Shown here one piece after another: positions 39,290 to 48,850 of a stretch of DNA of 64,000 bases. The DNA comes from Psychrobacter sp. Lineage in GTDB: Bacteria; Pseudomonadota; Gammaproteobacteria; Pseudomonadales; Moraxellaceae. A model generated the notes under the pieces. The model saw only the letters and a list, made by a program, of their open reading frames with translations, was not told where the DNA came from and ran no database searches. Position 1 is the first letter of the stretch; every line of letters starts with the position of its first letter. Location of the stretch: positions 1 to 64,000 of the forward strand of contig JAGLBE010000013.1 in assembly GCA_018260445.1 (NCBI GenBank), written 5' to 3'. The position numbers and the translations under genes were made by a program.

Positions 39290-39985
39290 ATGTCAACCAA
39301 TAAATTACAACTATTAACCCCGCAAAACTCGCAAGTTATCTTTATCGATCAGCAACCGCAAATGGCGTTTGGCGTGCAATCCATCGACCGCCAAACTCTA
39401 AAAAACAACGTGATTGGTTTGGCAAAAGCGGCAAAAGCGTTTCATGTCACCACCACGATTACCACGGTGGAGTCTGCCAGTTTTTCGGGAAATACGTTGC
39501 CAGAGTTGGTTGCGGTGTTTCCGGAAAACAACCTGCTAGAGCGCACCTCGATGAATTCATGGGATGATCAAAACGTGCGTGATGCCCTCGCTAAAGGCGC
39601 AGCAGAGGGGCGTAAAAAAATCGTGGTCTCAGGGCTGTGGACTGAGGTGTGTAATTTAAGCTTTGCTTTGTCGTGCTTGCAAGATACCGATTATGAAATC
39701 TATATGGTGGCCGACGCATCAGGCGGCACCACACTAGAGGCGCATCAATGGGCAATGGAGCGGATGATGCAAGTGGGCGTGGTGCCCGTTACTTGGCAGC
39801 AAGTGCTGCTAGAATGGCAACGCGATTGGGCCAATAAAGACACCTACGATGCGGTGATGGATATTGTCAAAGAGCATTCTGGTGCTTATGGTATGGGTGT
39901 GGATTATGCTTACACCATGGTGCATAAAGCCCCAGCACGCTCGTTAGCGGCGGGCACTTTAGGGCCCAATCCTGCTTTGAAATAA
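39290..39985 (+). CDS. YcaC-like isochorismatase-fold hydrolase
   Basis: 231 aa, resembling E. coli YcaC. Visible: Asp in VIFIDQQPQMAFGV, and Cys121 in SGLWTEVCNLSFALS, the position of the catalytic Cys in this fold, plus MVADASGGTTLEAH. The natural substrate of YcaC-like proteins is not established. GGAG precedes ATG 39290 by seven bases, favouring it over ATG 39284. A terminator at 40051 separates it from a convergent gene. The 302-bp gap before it contains only three telomere-like AACCCT units near ligA. Confidence 0.8.
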   Translation: MSTNKLQLLTPQNSQVIFIDQQPQMAFGVQSIDRQTLKNNVIGLAKAAKAFHVTTTITTVESASFSGNTLPELVAVFPENNLLERTSMNSWDDQNVRDALAKGAAEGRKKIVVSGLWTEVCNLSFALSCLQDTDYEIYMVADASGGTTLEAHQWAMERMMQVGVVPVTWQQVLLEWQRDWANKDTYDAVMDIVKEHSGAYGMGVDYAYTMVHKAPARSLAAGTLGPNPALK

Positions 39986-40050
39986 CCTGCTTTTTGGCGA
40001 ACGTCAAATAGGGTGAGTAGGTAGACTGAACAATTTGATAGATATTTATG

Positions 40051-40086
40051 AAAAAAGTCTGATGTTGACAACATCAGACTTTTTTA
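40051..40086. terminator. Bidirectional terminator
   Basis: AAAAAAGTCTGATGTT (40051-40066) and its perfect complement after a three-base loop, with A-run and T-run on either side. It can act on both strands, and lies between convergent genes. Confidence 0.92.
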
Positions 40087-40167
40087 TGCCATAGACTATT
40101 TAATTGTTAAAGGAAGTTAACCCACGCTTAGTCTAAAGACTGCACAACGTTTGCCCATTTAGCCCGC

Positions 40168-42012
40168 TTAACGATACTGGTCAAAAAAGGCATTGGCAGC
40201 ATTTAAACAATAAGGGGCAACCATGCCGTGATAAGACGTCAGAACTTGACCCGCTCGTGCCGCTTCACGAGCTGCTGTCGCCTCGGCCACGCTTTTACCC
40301 TTGTCAATTGCTGAGGCATAAGCTTTATCGCCCGTTTCAGTCAATAACGCGTCGAGGTCATGGCTAAACACCGTTTGTACCTCGCTGGCGGCTTGTTGAA
40401 TCGTCGCATCCATTGAGGTTGGTAGGGTGCTGATGTACGCAGATTTACCTTGAGCGCTGCGAGCGGCTGCGTTGGACATATCCACATCTACTAAAGCAAA
40501 GCGCACAGTCGGGTTGTTGCTTTGCCAAATTTTTGCTAAGGCCTCGGCATTCACGTCATAGGTCACGCTTGAGTCTTGATGGCCACCGCAAAGTAAGGTT
40601 GGTGATTTGGGCAGGTAGCCGCGCAAATCGTTTTCAATAAACGCTTGACGAATAGCAAACTTAGACTGCGGCAATGCACCGGCAGTAGCAGCGACAAAGG
40701 TGGGGGAGATGCTATCGGGATGGGCGAGCATATCTTGCACATAAGCGTCTCTAAAGGGCGTCGCAAATAAGTAGTTGTTAGCACCAAAGCCAAAGCTGTA
40801 GTCAGCAGTGGGCGGTGACAGAGTACTTAACTGCGGATATGCTGCCGGTGCGGACTCAAACAGCTGGGTTGTGGGGAGTTTGCCTTGAAGAAACAGTTTG
40901 ACGATATTGTCATTGCTAGGGAATAGATTAGCAGCCCCTGTAAATTTTGGTGCAAACACACCGTTTATCAGATTAGGATAGGTTGCGGCATACTGCTTGG
41001 CATAACTGTTGGTGAGCATCGGCAAAAACACAGTGCCACCATAAATGGTGCGACCCGACATGATAGAGTCTGCAAAGGCTGCAACCGCATAAGGACCCGA
41101 AGCGGGACTGATAGCCGTTGCAGGCACGCCTAAATCATCCAAGGCCTTGGCGGCAGCCATTGCCACATACCCCCCTTGCGAATAACCCGTGATAAACACC
41201 TTATCGCCAGCGCTTACTTTAGGCATTGCTGGCACAGCTTGCTTGCTGGTAGTGACTGATTTTGAGGCTACAGAGTTTAAGCCTGCTTTGGTAGACGGGT
41301 CATTTAACTCGGCGATAGCAAGCCTTCCTGCTTGCAAACCGTCTAGCATCTGCTGACCTTGTTTTAAGGTGATATAAGGAGCGTAATCCAGCGTTGAGGC
41401 GTCATAACCCGGATAGTTAGGGGCGACCACAATATCGCCACGCCCCGCAAAATTCATCGCTAGCAATAACGCCTCTTTATAGGCTGGGTTTAGCGGGTCA
41501 TTGAGCGCCGCCAAATTATAGCTTTGATAAGGCGAGGTGCCATGTGCGTACAGCATGATAGGCCGCTCGCCTTGGCAGGCTTTGGCCTCGCCATCTGGCA
41601 CCATGACAGCGCCGGTGGCATTGGTGGCCTCGTTTTTAAGCCCCGTGGTGGTGTGATTGACATACTGGATGCTAACGCCGCAAACAGGGTCGGTGCTTAA
41701 TGACGCAACAAGCCCCGCATCTATGGCCGCTTGTTTGAGCTCGCTTGCACTAAAATTTTGGGTGACAACAGGGGCGGCAAGCAGCTTGGCGTCACTAATC
41801 ACAACTTGCGCTGGGGTGCTTGCGGCTAGGGTATTGTCGACGGCAATAGAATCCTCATCATTGCCACAGCCTACCAATGCTAGGCTTACAAGACTCAAAC
41901 AAGCGATTAATCCGCTACTCTGGGCAAAGCGGTGTTGGTTTCGCTTAAAAAAGCGGTTTTTGCTAGGGGTGTGCTGATAGGTTACACTACGACATGTAAA
42001 TGGCTGGCGCAT
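40168..42012 (-). CDS. Lipase-like alpha/beta hydrolase lipoprotein
   Basis: 614 aa from ATG 42012, which has AAGGA eight bases upstream (alternative starts at 42021 and 42054). A long basic N-region leads to a lipobox LALVGC with Cys49, so it is probably an outer-membrane lipoprotein. The alpha/beta hydrolase nucleophile elbow is GYSQGG (about residue 280), preceded by RPIMLYAHGT; candidate acid GGHQDSSVTYD and His in SYHGMVAPYC occur later. The layout resembles secreted lipase/esterase families. The substrate cannot be read from the sequence. Confidence 0.75.
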   Translation of the reverse strand: MRQPFTCRSVTYQHTPSKNRFFKRNQHRFAQSSGLIACLSLVSLALVGCGNDEDSIAVDNTLAASTPAQVVISDAKLLAAPVVTQNFSASELKQAAIDAGLVASLSTDPVCGVSIQYVNHTTTGLKNEATNATGAVMVPDGEAKACQGERPIMLYAHGTSPYQSYNLAALNDPLNPAYKEALLLAMNFAGRGDIVVAPNYPGYDASTLDYAPYITLKQGQQMLDGLQAGRLAIAELNDPSTKAGLNSVASKSVTTSKQAVPAMPKVSAGDKVFITGYSQGGYVAMAAAKALDDLGVPATAISPASGPYAVAAFADSIMSGRTIYGGTVFLPMLTNSYAKQYAATYPNLINGVFAPKFTGAANLFPSNDNIVKLFLQGKLPTTQLFESAPAAYPQLSTLSPPTADYSFGFGANNYLFATPFRDAYVQDMLAHPDSISPTFVAATAGALPQSKFAIRQAFIENDLRGYLPKSPTLLCGGHQDSSVTYDVNAEALAKIWQSNNPTVRFALVDVDMSNAAARSAQGKSAYISTLPTSMDATIQQAASEVQTVFSHDLDALLTETGDKAYASAIDKGKSVAEATAAREAARAGQVLTSYHGMVAPYCLNAANAFFDQYR

Positions 42013-42177
42013 GACTAACATCCTTGTTATTGACGAGACAATCCATTGATTCATTCATTGATTCATTAATTTATTTATTTATTTATTAACAAAGCAGCCT
42101 ACTGCCTATGACTGCTAGGCCTCAACTAAGATTACGCTTATTTGCAAAATATTTATAGCGCTTTTTGGCAATATTGT

Positions 42178-42927
42178 TTATTGAAGCTGCGGCTGAATCT
42201 CAATCGGTAGCACCAAACCACGCGCAAAATCATCAGCAAGCACATAGTCAAAATGACTGGCTACTACGTTTGGCGTGGTATATACGATTAATTGACCGCC
42301 ATCATCTGTCACCTTGTGCGACACATAACTATCACCCAATTGATCCAGCAATTTTACCACCGCCTCATTGCTGGCAGTACTGACAGTTAGGGTATGCTGC
42401 GCTTGCTTTGGGGTCACTTTGGCAAAATCGGCAAAGGCTTTAACTGGGGCGCTATTAATTGCCAAAGGATAGTCAAAGGTGTCAATGGCGACGGGGGTAA
42501 CCTTAGTGTCAATTTGCGTCCAGTCAATCTGCACAGGGTAGTCTCTGGTAGAGGGCGGTACACTTTGGCTGAATTCGGCCGGCGCTGCTTGACCAGTATG
42601 CACTTTTGCATGTGCCGCTCCCGCTACGTCCGATACGGCAGCTGTTGGTGCACTATTGACAGCGCTATTGACAGCACCGCTTGCAGCCTCTAAAGCCTGC
42701 GGCGTAGATATGGAATTGCTAGCCGTTGTCTCGGCTATAGGGGCGGTGTCGCGTTGGTTTTTTGCATCGCAGCCTAGCAATAAAACCGGCACACTTAGCA
42801 CGACTAAAAGGGGTACTAACAGGGTAGGTAACCGAGTTGCGCTATCGCTAAAGCGACCCTTGAGGCGAGTGTTAACCGCTTGCAACAAGCGGGTGTCAGT
42901 AACGGTTAAAAAACGTACTCTTGACAT
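42178..42927 (-). CDS. Lipoprotein of unknown function
   Basis: 249 aa. Hydrophobic residues 34-51 end in a lipobox VLLLGC (Cys53), with an unusually long 33-residue N-region. An Ala/Ser/Thr-rich linker (about 55-125) leads to a C-terminal domain (PVQIDWTQIDTKVTPV to the end) that I do not recognise. Adjacent to, and in the same direction as, the lipase-like lipoprotein, with a 165-bp gap. Confidence 0.65.
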   Translation of the reverse strand: MSRVRFLTVTDTRLLQAVNTRLKGRFSDSATRLPTLLVPLLVVLSVPVLLLGCDAKNQRDTAPIAETTASNSISTPQALEAASGAVNSAVNSAPTAAVSDVAGAAHAKVHTGQAAPAEFSQSVPPSTRDYPVQIDWTQIDTKVTPVAIDTFDYPLAINSAPVKAFADFAKVTPKQAQHTLTVSTASNEAVVKLLDQLGDSYVSHKVTDDGGQLIVYTTPNVVASHFDYVLADDFARGLVLPIEIQPQLQ

Positions 42928-43226
42928 TTGTTTTCTCTACTTGATGATGCTTGATGTAATAGGGCGAGACTAACATTATCACCTAAACGTCCTACTTTAA
43001 GATAGAGACTTCTTGCGATAACTGTATTTAGCTCATTTAGCTCATTTAGATTTAGCAACTTACAATCTGCATAGGAAACTTAACACGTTTCAAGCTAAAC
43101 TAGGGTCATTGTTCAGATTTATGGCTTAATTCATTATTAATCCATACAAATAGACGCTATATCGCTTTCATATTTACGATGCTCAAATGCTCACATTAAC
43201 CTATCAAAACAAATTAAGGATTTTTT

Positions 43227-44150
43227 ATGGCAGGTGGTAGTTTATTATTGTTGCTTGATGACATCAGCTTGTTGATGGATGACGTGGCGGTTATGACGAA
43301 GGTGGCGGCTAAAAAAACCGCCGGGGTACTGGGTGATGATTTGGCACTAAACGCCGAGCAAGTATTTGGGGTTAAACCTAGCCGCGAGTTGCCTGTCGTC
43401 TGGGCAGTCACCAAAGGCTCATTTGTCAACAAATTAATACTGGTGCCAGCAGCGCTGTTGATTAGTTATTTGGTGCCCTGGCTTATTACCCCATTGTTGA
43501 TGATCGGTGGTTTGTTTTTGTGCTATGAGGGGGCGGAAAAGGTCATTCACAAATTTTGGCCGCATTTGCTACCACATGATGAAGCACACATTGCAAGGGC
43601 TAAAGCCAATGCAGATGACACGGTCGATTTAGTGGCACTAGAAAAAGAGAAGGTGAAAGGCGCTATTCGTACCGATTTTATTTTATCTGCCGAAATCATT
43701 GTCATTGGGTTAGGCACGTTAACCACTGCAAGCCTAATGGATAAAAGCCTTGTGCTGTCGATACTGGCGATAGGGGTGACAATTGGTGTTTATGGCTTGG
43801 TGGCTATGATTGTTAAGATTGATGATGTCGGCTTGCATCTAATTCAAAAACCGGGGGCGGGCACAGGCACCATTAAGCTTGGCGAGTTTTTACTGCATGC
43901 GGCGCCTAAGTTGATGAAGTTTTTATCTATTGTGGGCACCCTTGCCATGTTTTTGGTAGGGGGCGGTATTATTATTCATGGCATTGGGCATCTGCATCAT
44001 GCCGTTGAAGATATTGCCCATTTAACGGGGGTGTTTAATGGCGTGTCTACTACGCTATTAAATGGCGGCTTTGGCTTTGTAATAGGGGCGCTGGTTGTGG
44101 CCATCATTACTGGATTTAATAAGGTGCGTGGTAACACGGCGGCTCACTAA
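43227..44150 (+). CDS. yedI: DUF808 family inner-membrane protein
   Basis: 307 aa, matching the DUF808/YedI family: MAGGSLLLLLDDISLLMDDV at the start, KKTAGVLGDDLALNAEQV, and EKEKVKGAIRTDFILSAEI, with about six or seven membrane segments. Function of the family is unknown. Upstream gap 42928-43226 shows no gene; two TTTAGCTCA units occur at 43028. It is convergent with rne. Confidence 0.85.
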   Translation: MAGGSLLLLLDDISLLMDDVAVMTKVAAKKTAGVLGDDLALNAEQVFGVKPSRELPVVWAVTKGSFVNKLILVPAALLISYLVPWLITPLLMIGGLFLCYEGAEKVIHKFWPHLLPHDEAHIARAKANADDTVDLVALEKEKVKGAIRTDFILSAEIIVIGLGTLTTASLMDKSLVLSILAIGVTIGVYGLVAMIVKIDDVGLHLIQKPGAGTGTIKLGEFLLHAAPKLMKFLSIVGTLAMFLVGGGIIIHGIGHLHHAVEDIAHLTGVFNGVSTTLLNGGFGFVIGALVVAIITGFNKVRGNTAAH

Positions 44151-44230
44151 CGCTAACGATGCGTATGACCGCTAAACGGCTTTATGCCTACTGAGTTCTC
44201 TAGCAGCTGGCTAAGATTTAAGGTATCGCT

Positions 44231-44272
44231 AAATTGAGTACTATAAATTGAGTGCTATAAATTGAGTGCTAG
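44231..44272. repeat. Three 14-bp repeats before the DUF808-rne terminator
   Basis: Three contiguous units close to AAATTGAGTGCTAT (44231-44244, 44245-44258, 44259-44272). The last unit forms the outer 5' arm of the adjacent hairpin. Confidence 0.9.
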
Positions 44273-44335
44273 AGTGTTGTAAAAAAAGGCCACTGCTTTA
44301 AACAGTGGCTTTTTTTACAACACTCTAGCACTCAA
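44262..44335. terminator. 74-bp bidirectional hairpin between DUF808 and rne
   Basis: The arm 44262-44295 is complementary to 44303-44335 over 33 pairs with a single extra G, around a 7-nt loop. The inner GCCACTG/CAGTGGC stem is flanked by A7 and T7 tracts, so the core is an intrinsic terminator usable on both strands; the outer TTGAGTGCTAGAGTGTTGT arm is an unusually long extension. Confidence 0.9.
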
Positions 44336-44380
44336 AGATGCTTCCTAGTTTTATGCAGGCCGTTTTATTAAGCTTAGCGA

Positions 44381-47300
44381 TTAACCCTCATCCTTATCGA
44401 TGTCTATGGATGACGGATCAGCTGACTTGGTTTTTAACGCCTCTTTGCGTTCTTCTTTAGGCTCTTCTTTCGCTTTACGAGGGCGCGGCTTTGGAAACTT
44501 GGGTACCTTAACGTTGCCCAACTTCAGCAAACCGGTTTGCGGTGATAATTGCTCAGAGATGTGCTCTATCATACTTTTATAAGACTCAATACTGGTCTTA
44601 TTAGGCGAATGAACCGGCGCCACGTCTTTTGAGCGGTTTAAACTGTCAGACTCTAGGGTGTCAAGGGCTGACGTTTCAGGCGCTAGCGCAGTCGTTGTAT
44701 CCGTCTCTGTTATACTCGCACTTTTAACATCGTCCGCACCTTCGATATCGTCCGCACCTTCGATTTTGGCAGTAACAGAATTGTCAGCAACATCGCCACT
44801 GACAGTATCGTAAGTTGTGGCTATGGGTGCGGTTGCTGCATCGGCTAACCCAGCGGTGTCACGCTGATTGGCCACGAGTAGCAGCACATCCAGCGGTTGC
44901 CGCAGTGCCTGTAAAAAGGCCGCTTCGGTGTGACCAGACGCTAACATGTCACGTCCCTCTTGCCCCAATACCCGGCAGACAAAGTCACCCACGTTCAGCG
45001 CTAATAATTCACCCATGGCTTTGGCAGATGAGTTATCCGGCACAGCGGCCGTGTCTGTATCAGCGACAGTCGCAAGGTTTGGTTGCGCCGTTACCGCATT
45101 GTCGCTAGAGATAGCGGTTTGCGTCTTGTTATCTAAAACCTCTAAGCCACCATCACCATTTACCACGTTGCTCACCTTAGACGCTGCTGCCGCTTTAGAG
45201 CTGCCAGAATCCTCAGTTTCAAGGTTAGATGCTGGCATGGCTGCTACACTTGGCGTTGCAGGCGGCGTTGGCGTATAGTCGGGATGTTGGCCGCGTGGGT
45301 CGTTTGCCGCCCTTGCACGAACGGCAGGCGCACTGACTTCAGCTTTGCCAGCCTCGAGCGCATAGCGATTAACCGCAGACGTTCTTTCATGAAATTGCTG
45401 CAGATAATTTTGCGATAACGGCTCATAACCATAGTTCACAAAGTTAAACAGGGGCTCTGGGATAATGGCCGCAATGGTCAAATCCGTCACCGGCTCTATG
45501 CCCGAGGTTTGGCGGTGCGCACTTAAAGCTGCTAAGAAGCAACGAATCACCCCATCTTTTTGCAAACGCAAACTGGCATTGGCCAGATGGGTGTGAATAA
45601 ATTCGCCCACTGTATGCCCGCTAATAGTGCTTCGGCTTAGCTGATTTTTCTGGTCAGCGGCAGCGGTGCTTGATGTGGCGGCATCTGCTTGTGCGTCGGC
45701 GGCTTGCATACGCAGCATAGCGGCTTTTATCAAGCGTGGGTCGTTAGGCGCTTGCCCAAATTTTTGCGCAGTCACATAGCGATTGGCAAATAAAGCCTGC
45801 GTATCAAAGCCAGGTGTTGCCTGTAAGCTGTCTTCTTCTTGACTGGCAGACACTTTGCTGTCAGGTGCCTCTTGGCTGACCTGCTCGCTATCGTCGTTAC
45901 TCTCATAAGGATCACGGCCCTCATTATTTTTAACATCAACACCGCTTAAAGAATCGGCGTTTGCACTGGCACTTGAGAGGTTACTAGGGCTCGATATCTC
46001 TTTGGCCACAGCAGGTGCCTCTTTTTCAACCCTGTTAGCCTCTAAACCTTTATCTGCGCCTGTCATGTGTTCGGGTGCATTAGCCGTCGCTTCGCTATCA
46101 GCAGGATGTCTAACTGCTGGCTTAGCCTCGTCTAAATCGATTGGAGCGACTGGTGCATCAGCAACTGGCGTATCAGCGCCGGTTTCGTTTTTTTTAACGC
46201 TTGCGGTCGCCTCGTTGGGCGTATCATCATTGACCCCACCGACCCCGCGACTCACTTCATTATTAATGTCATTATTATTAACAGGTGAGGTGGCGGTTTG
46301 GCTGTCATCTAAGCGAATATGCACGACGTCGACTGGCTTGTTTGCAGATATCGCTTCGCTCACTTTTAGTTGTACTTCGTTAGGCGAGTTAGGCGAGTTA
46401 GGCGAGTTAGGCGACGCTACGCTAGCGGTTTGTGCGCCTTTATCAGCCTCTGCTTTATCGGCCGATGCGCTATTTGACCTCGGTTGTTGTGCCTCTCCCC
46501 GCTGTATCGAGCCTCGTGATTCACGTTTGCTATGGGCTTCACGCTTTGGCAACTGGCGCTGCGCGGTGTCGTCTTGATTATGGCTGTCCTGATTTATAGC
46601 GTCGCCCCGGTTGTTAGCACTTTGAGACTGCTCAACAGCCGTATCCGTTGTTCTAGTATCGTTTTTATCGGCATGATGGCGACGGCTGCTAGACTTATTC
46701 CTATCGGTTTTTTTGTCATATTTGTTGCGGCCTCTATTGCTATTGCGAGCCCGCTGGCGTTGCTGCCGTTCTTTATCCGCATCGCTATTGCTATCGTCAT
46801 CATTGGCGTCATTAGCATCGTTGGTATTGACACTATCTTGCCTATCACCACTAGGGCTAGCAGGTTTAGCCGAGGTTGGCGCCACGCTTTGCGGCGGCGC
46901 AGTGACCGTTGTCGTCATCTCGCCAAAGGCACCACGGCTTTTGGCACCTGTATTGACAATGGCCTCAATAGCTTGGGCGGCTTCGGCACTGCTAATGACC
47001 GCAGCGGTTTGTGCTTGCGGCGTTGGCGCAAATAAGTTGGACAACCAAGCCACTGCTGCTGGCTTGTTTGGATTGATTTGCGCTTGTTGCTTGACGGGTG
47101 CTGCGCTATTGGCATTAGACGAGGCTTGGGGCGCTGCCTCTACAGCCGCCAGATGGCTAGCAGTTGCTCTCGATGTTGGCTGATCTTTGCCACTACCACT
47201 ATCAGGGTCGGTTGTCGGGGTCGACGTTTTACTGCCACTAGCTGAAACTGGTGCGGGTGCGCGCGGCTGGCGGATAGGCTGATGCTCTGGGCGTTCGGTC

Positions 47301-48850
47301 TCCGCAGTCTGCCAATCGACCTCATAGCCACGCCCCGAGCTTTCTTGCAACTGGGTATCGGTCACTCGCTCATAGCTGGACGGCGCAAAGCCTTGGTGAT
47401 TAAAATGCAAGTTAAAGTTTGGCGATTCAAGATGGGCGTGCGGCAAAATAGTAATGCGGGTGCCGCTGTCTTGTTCAAGGTACACCAAGCTTTCACGTTT
47501 TTCATTGAGCAAAAATGCGGCAATATCCGTGGGCACTTCGGCCTGTACTTCACCGTGACGCTCTTTTAAGGCGGTTTGCTCAATTTGGCGCATGATGGAT
47601 AGCGATAAGGAGCGCAGGTCACGAATCATACCATTACCATGACAGCGTGGGCAGATATAACCGGTGGCTTCTTCTAAAGAGGGGCGCAAACGCTGACGGC
47701 TCATCTCAAGCAAGCCAAAGCGCGAAATATCCCCAAACTGTACCCGAGCTCGGTCATACTTGGTCGCTTCTACCAAGCGTTTTTCGACCTCTTTTTGATG
47801 CTTGTTGTCGCTCATGTCGATAAAATCAATCACCACCAGCCCGCCCATATCACGCAGGCGCAGCTGCCGGGCAATCTCATCGGCGGCTTCTAAATTGGTA
47901 TGATAGGCGGTTTCGGCAACATCCGCGCCCTTGGTCGATTTGGCGGAGTTGATATCGATAGCGACCAACGCTTCGGTTTGGTCAATCACAATAGAGCCAC
48001 CCGATGGCAAGCGTACTTCACGCTGGTAGGCGGTCTCAATCTGACGCTCTACACCAAAGCTTGCAAACATCGGCTCATATTCGGTATATTTACGCAGTTT
48101 TTCTAGTTGGGTGGGCATTACCGCTTTGACAAAGGTTTCGGCCTCAATAAACGCATCTTCGTTATCAATCCAAATCTCTGATACATCATCGCGCAAATAA
48201 TCACGCACGGCGCGTGTCACCACGCCGGCCTCTTGATGCACCAATCTTGGCGAGGGGTACTTCTCATTTTGTTCTTGAATGGCGTTCCAGATGTTAAGCA
48301 AATGGTTTAAATCGTGCTGTAAATCGTCCTGTGTCTTACTGATGCCCGCGGTGCGAATAATGACGCTCATGCCTTTGGGTAAATCCAGATTGCCCAGCAT
48401 CCGCTTCATATCTTCACGCAGTTTGCCAGAGATTTGGCGAGAGATGCCGCCGCCTTTGGGGTTATTGGGCATTAATACCAAATAACGCCCCGCCAGTGAC
48501 ACAAAGGTCGATAGCGCTGCACCCTTGTTGCCACGCTCTTCTTTTTCAACTTGCACAATCAGCTCATCGCCCTCTTTGATAAGCTTACGGATGTTTTCTT
48601 CACGGGGGTTGCCGGCCAAATAAGCGGCAGCAATTTCACGAATAGGTAAAAACCCTTGCCGCTTAGAGCCGTATTCAACAAACACGGCTTCTAAAGAGGG
48701 CTCAACACGGGTGACGTGGCCTTTATAAATATTGGATTTTTTTTGTTCGCGGGTGCGGTTTTCTAAGTCGAAGTCGTATAAATGATTGCCTTTACATAGG
48801 GCAACGCGAACTTCTTCATTGTGGGAGGCGTTAATTAAAATGCGTTTCAT
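44381..48850 (-). CDS. rne: Ribonuclease E
   Basis: Main endoribonuclease of mRNA decay and rRNA/tRNA processing, scaffold of the degradosome. 1489 aa (E. coli 1061). The catalytic half matches E. coli closely: MKRILINASHNEEVRVALCKG, S1 domain, Asp299 in VAIDINSAKST, Asp342 in IDFIDM, and zinc link CPRCHGNG (Cys400, Cys403), each four residues earlier than in E. coli. The C-terminal ~970 residues are low complexity: Ala/Ser/Thr/Asp-rich, with an Arg-rich patch (QRQRARNSNRGRNKYDKK), a PNS repeat from 9-bp units, and a basic Pro/Lys C-terminus. The Shine-Dalgarno AGGA lies in a hairpin arm. Divergent from rluC, as in E. coli. Confidence 0.96.
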   Translation of the reverse strand: MKRILINASHNEEVRVALCKGNHLYDFDLENRTREQKKSNIYKGHVTRVEPSLEAVFVEYGSKRQGFLPIREIAAAYLAGNPREENIRKLIKEGDELIVQVEKEERGNKGAALSTFVSLAGRYLVLMPNNPKGGGISRQISGKLREDMKRMLGNLDLPKGMSVIIRTAGISKTQDDLQHDLNHLLNIWNAIQEQNEKYPSPRLVHQEAGVVTRAVRDYLRDDVSEIWIDNEDAFIEAETFVKAVMPTQLEKLRKYTEYEPMFASFGVERQIETAYQREVRLPSGGSIVIDQTEALVAIDINSAKSTKGADVAETAYHTNLEAADEIARQLRLRDMGGLVVIDFIDMSDNKHQKEVEKRLVEATKYDRARVQFGDISRFGLLEMSRQRLRPSLEEATGYICPRCHGNGMIRDLRSLSLSIMRQIEQTALKERHGEVQAEVPTDIAAFLLNEKRESLVYLEQDSGTRITILPHAHLESPNFNLHFNHQGFAPSSYERVTDTQLQESSGRGYEVDWQTAETERPEHQPIRQPRAPAPVSASGSKTSTPTTDPDSGSGKDQPTSRATASHLAAVEAAPQASSNANSAAPVKQQAQINPNKPAAVAWLSNLFAPTPQAQTAAVISSAEAAQAIEAIVNTGAKSRGAFGEMTTTVTAPPQSVAPTSAKPASPSGDRQDSVNTNDANDANDDDSNSDADKERQQRQRARNSNRGRNKYDKKTDRNKSSSRRHHADKNDTRTTDTAVEQSQSANNRGDAINQDSHNQDDTAQRQLPKREAHSKRESRGSIQRGEAQQPRSNSASADKAEADKGAQTASVASPNSPNSPNSPNEVQLKVSEAISANKPVDVVHIRLDDSQTATSPVNNNDINNEVSRGVGGVNDDTPNEATASVKKNETGADTPVADAPVAPIDLDEAKPAVRHPADSEATANAPEHMTGADKGLEANRVEKEAPAVAKEISSPSNLSSASANADSLSGVDVKNNEGRDPYESNDDSEQVSQEAPDSKVSASQEEDSLQATPGFDTQALFANRYVTAQKFGQAPNDPRLIKAAMLRMQAADAQADAATSSTAAADQKNQLSRSTISGHTVGEFIHTHLANASLRLQKDGVIRCFLAALSAHRQTSGIEPVTDLTIAAIIPEPLFNFVNYGYEPLSQNYLQQFHERTSAVNRYALEAGKAEVSAPAVRARAANDPRGQHPDYTPTPPATPSVAAMPASNLETEDSGSSKAAAASKVSNVVNGDGGLEVLDNKTQTAISSDNAVTAQPNLATVADTDTAAVPDNSSAKAMGELLALNVGDFVCRVLGQEGRDMLASGHTEAAFLQALRQPLDVLLLVANQRDTAGLADAATAPIATTYDTVSGDVADNSVTAKIEGADDIEGADDVKSASITETDTTTALAPETSALDTLESDSLNRSKDVAPVHSPNKTSIESYKSMIEHISEQLSPQTGLLKLGNVKVPKFPKPRPRKAKEEPKEERKEALKTKSADPSSIDIDKDEG
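46379..46414. repeat. 9-bp repeats inside rne
   Basis: Four perfect copies of gttaggcga (+ strand) encode the PNSPNSPNSPNE segment of the RNase E C-terminal region. In-frame period. Confidence 0.9.

Noticed and set aside
46002-47183. Several long + strand open frames opposite rne
   Set aside because: They are shadows of the low-complexity RNase E tail; compositional bias explains the absence of stops.
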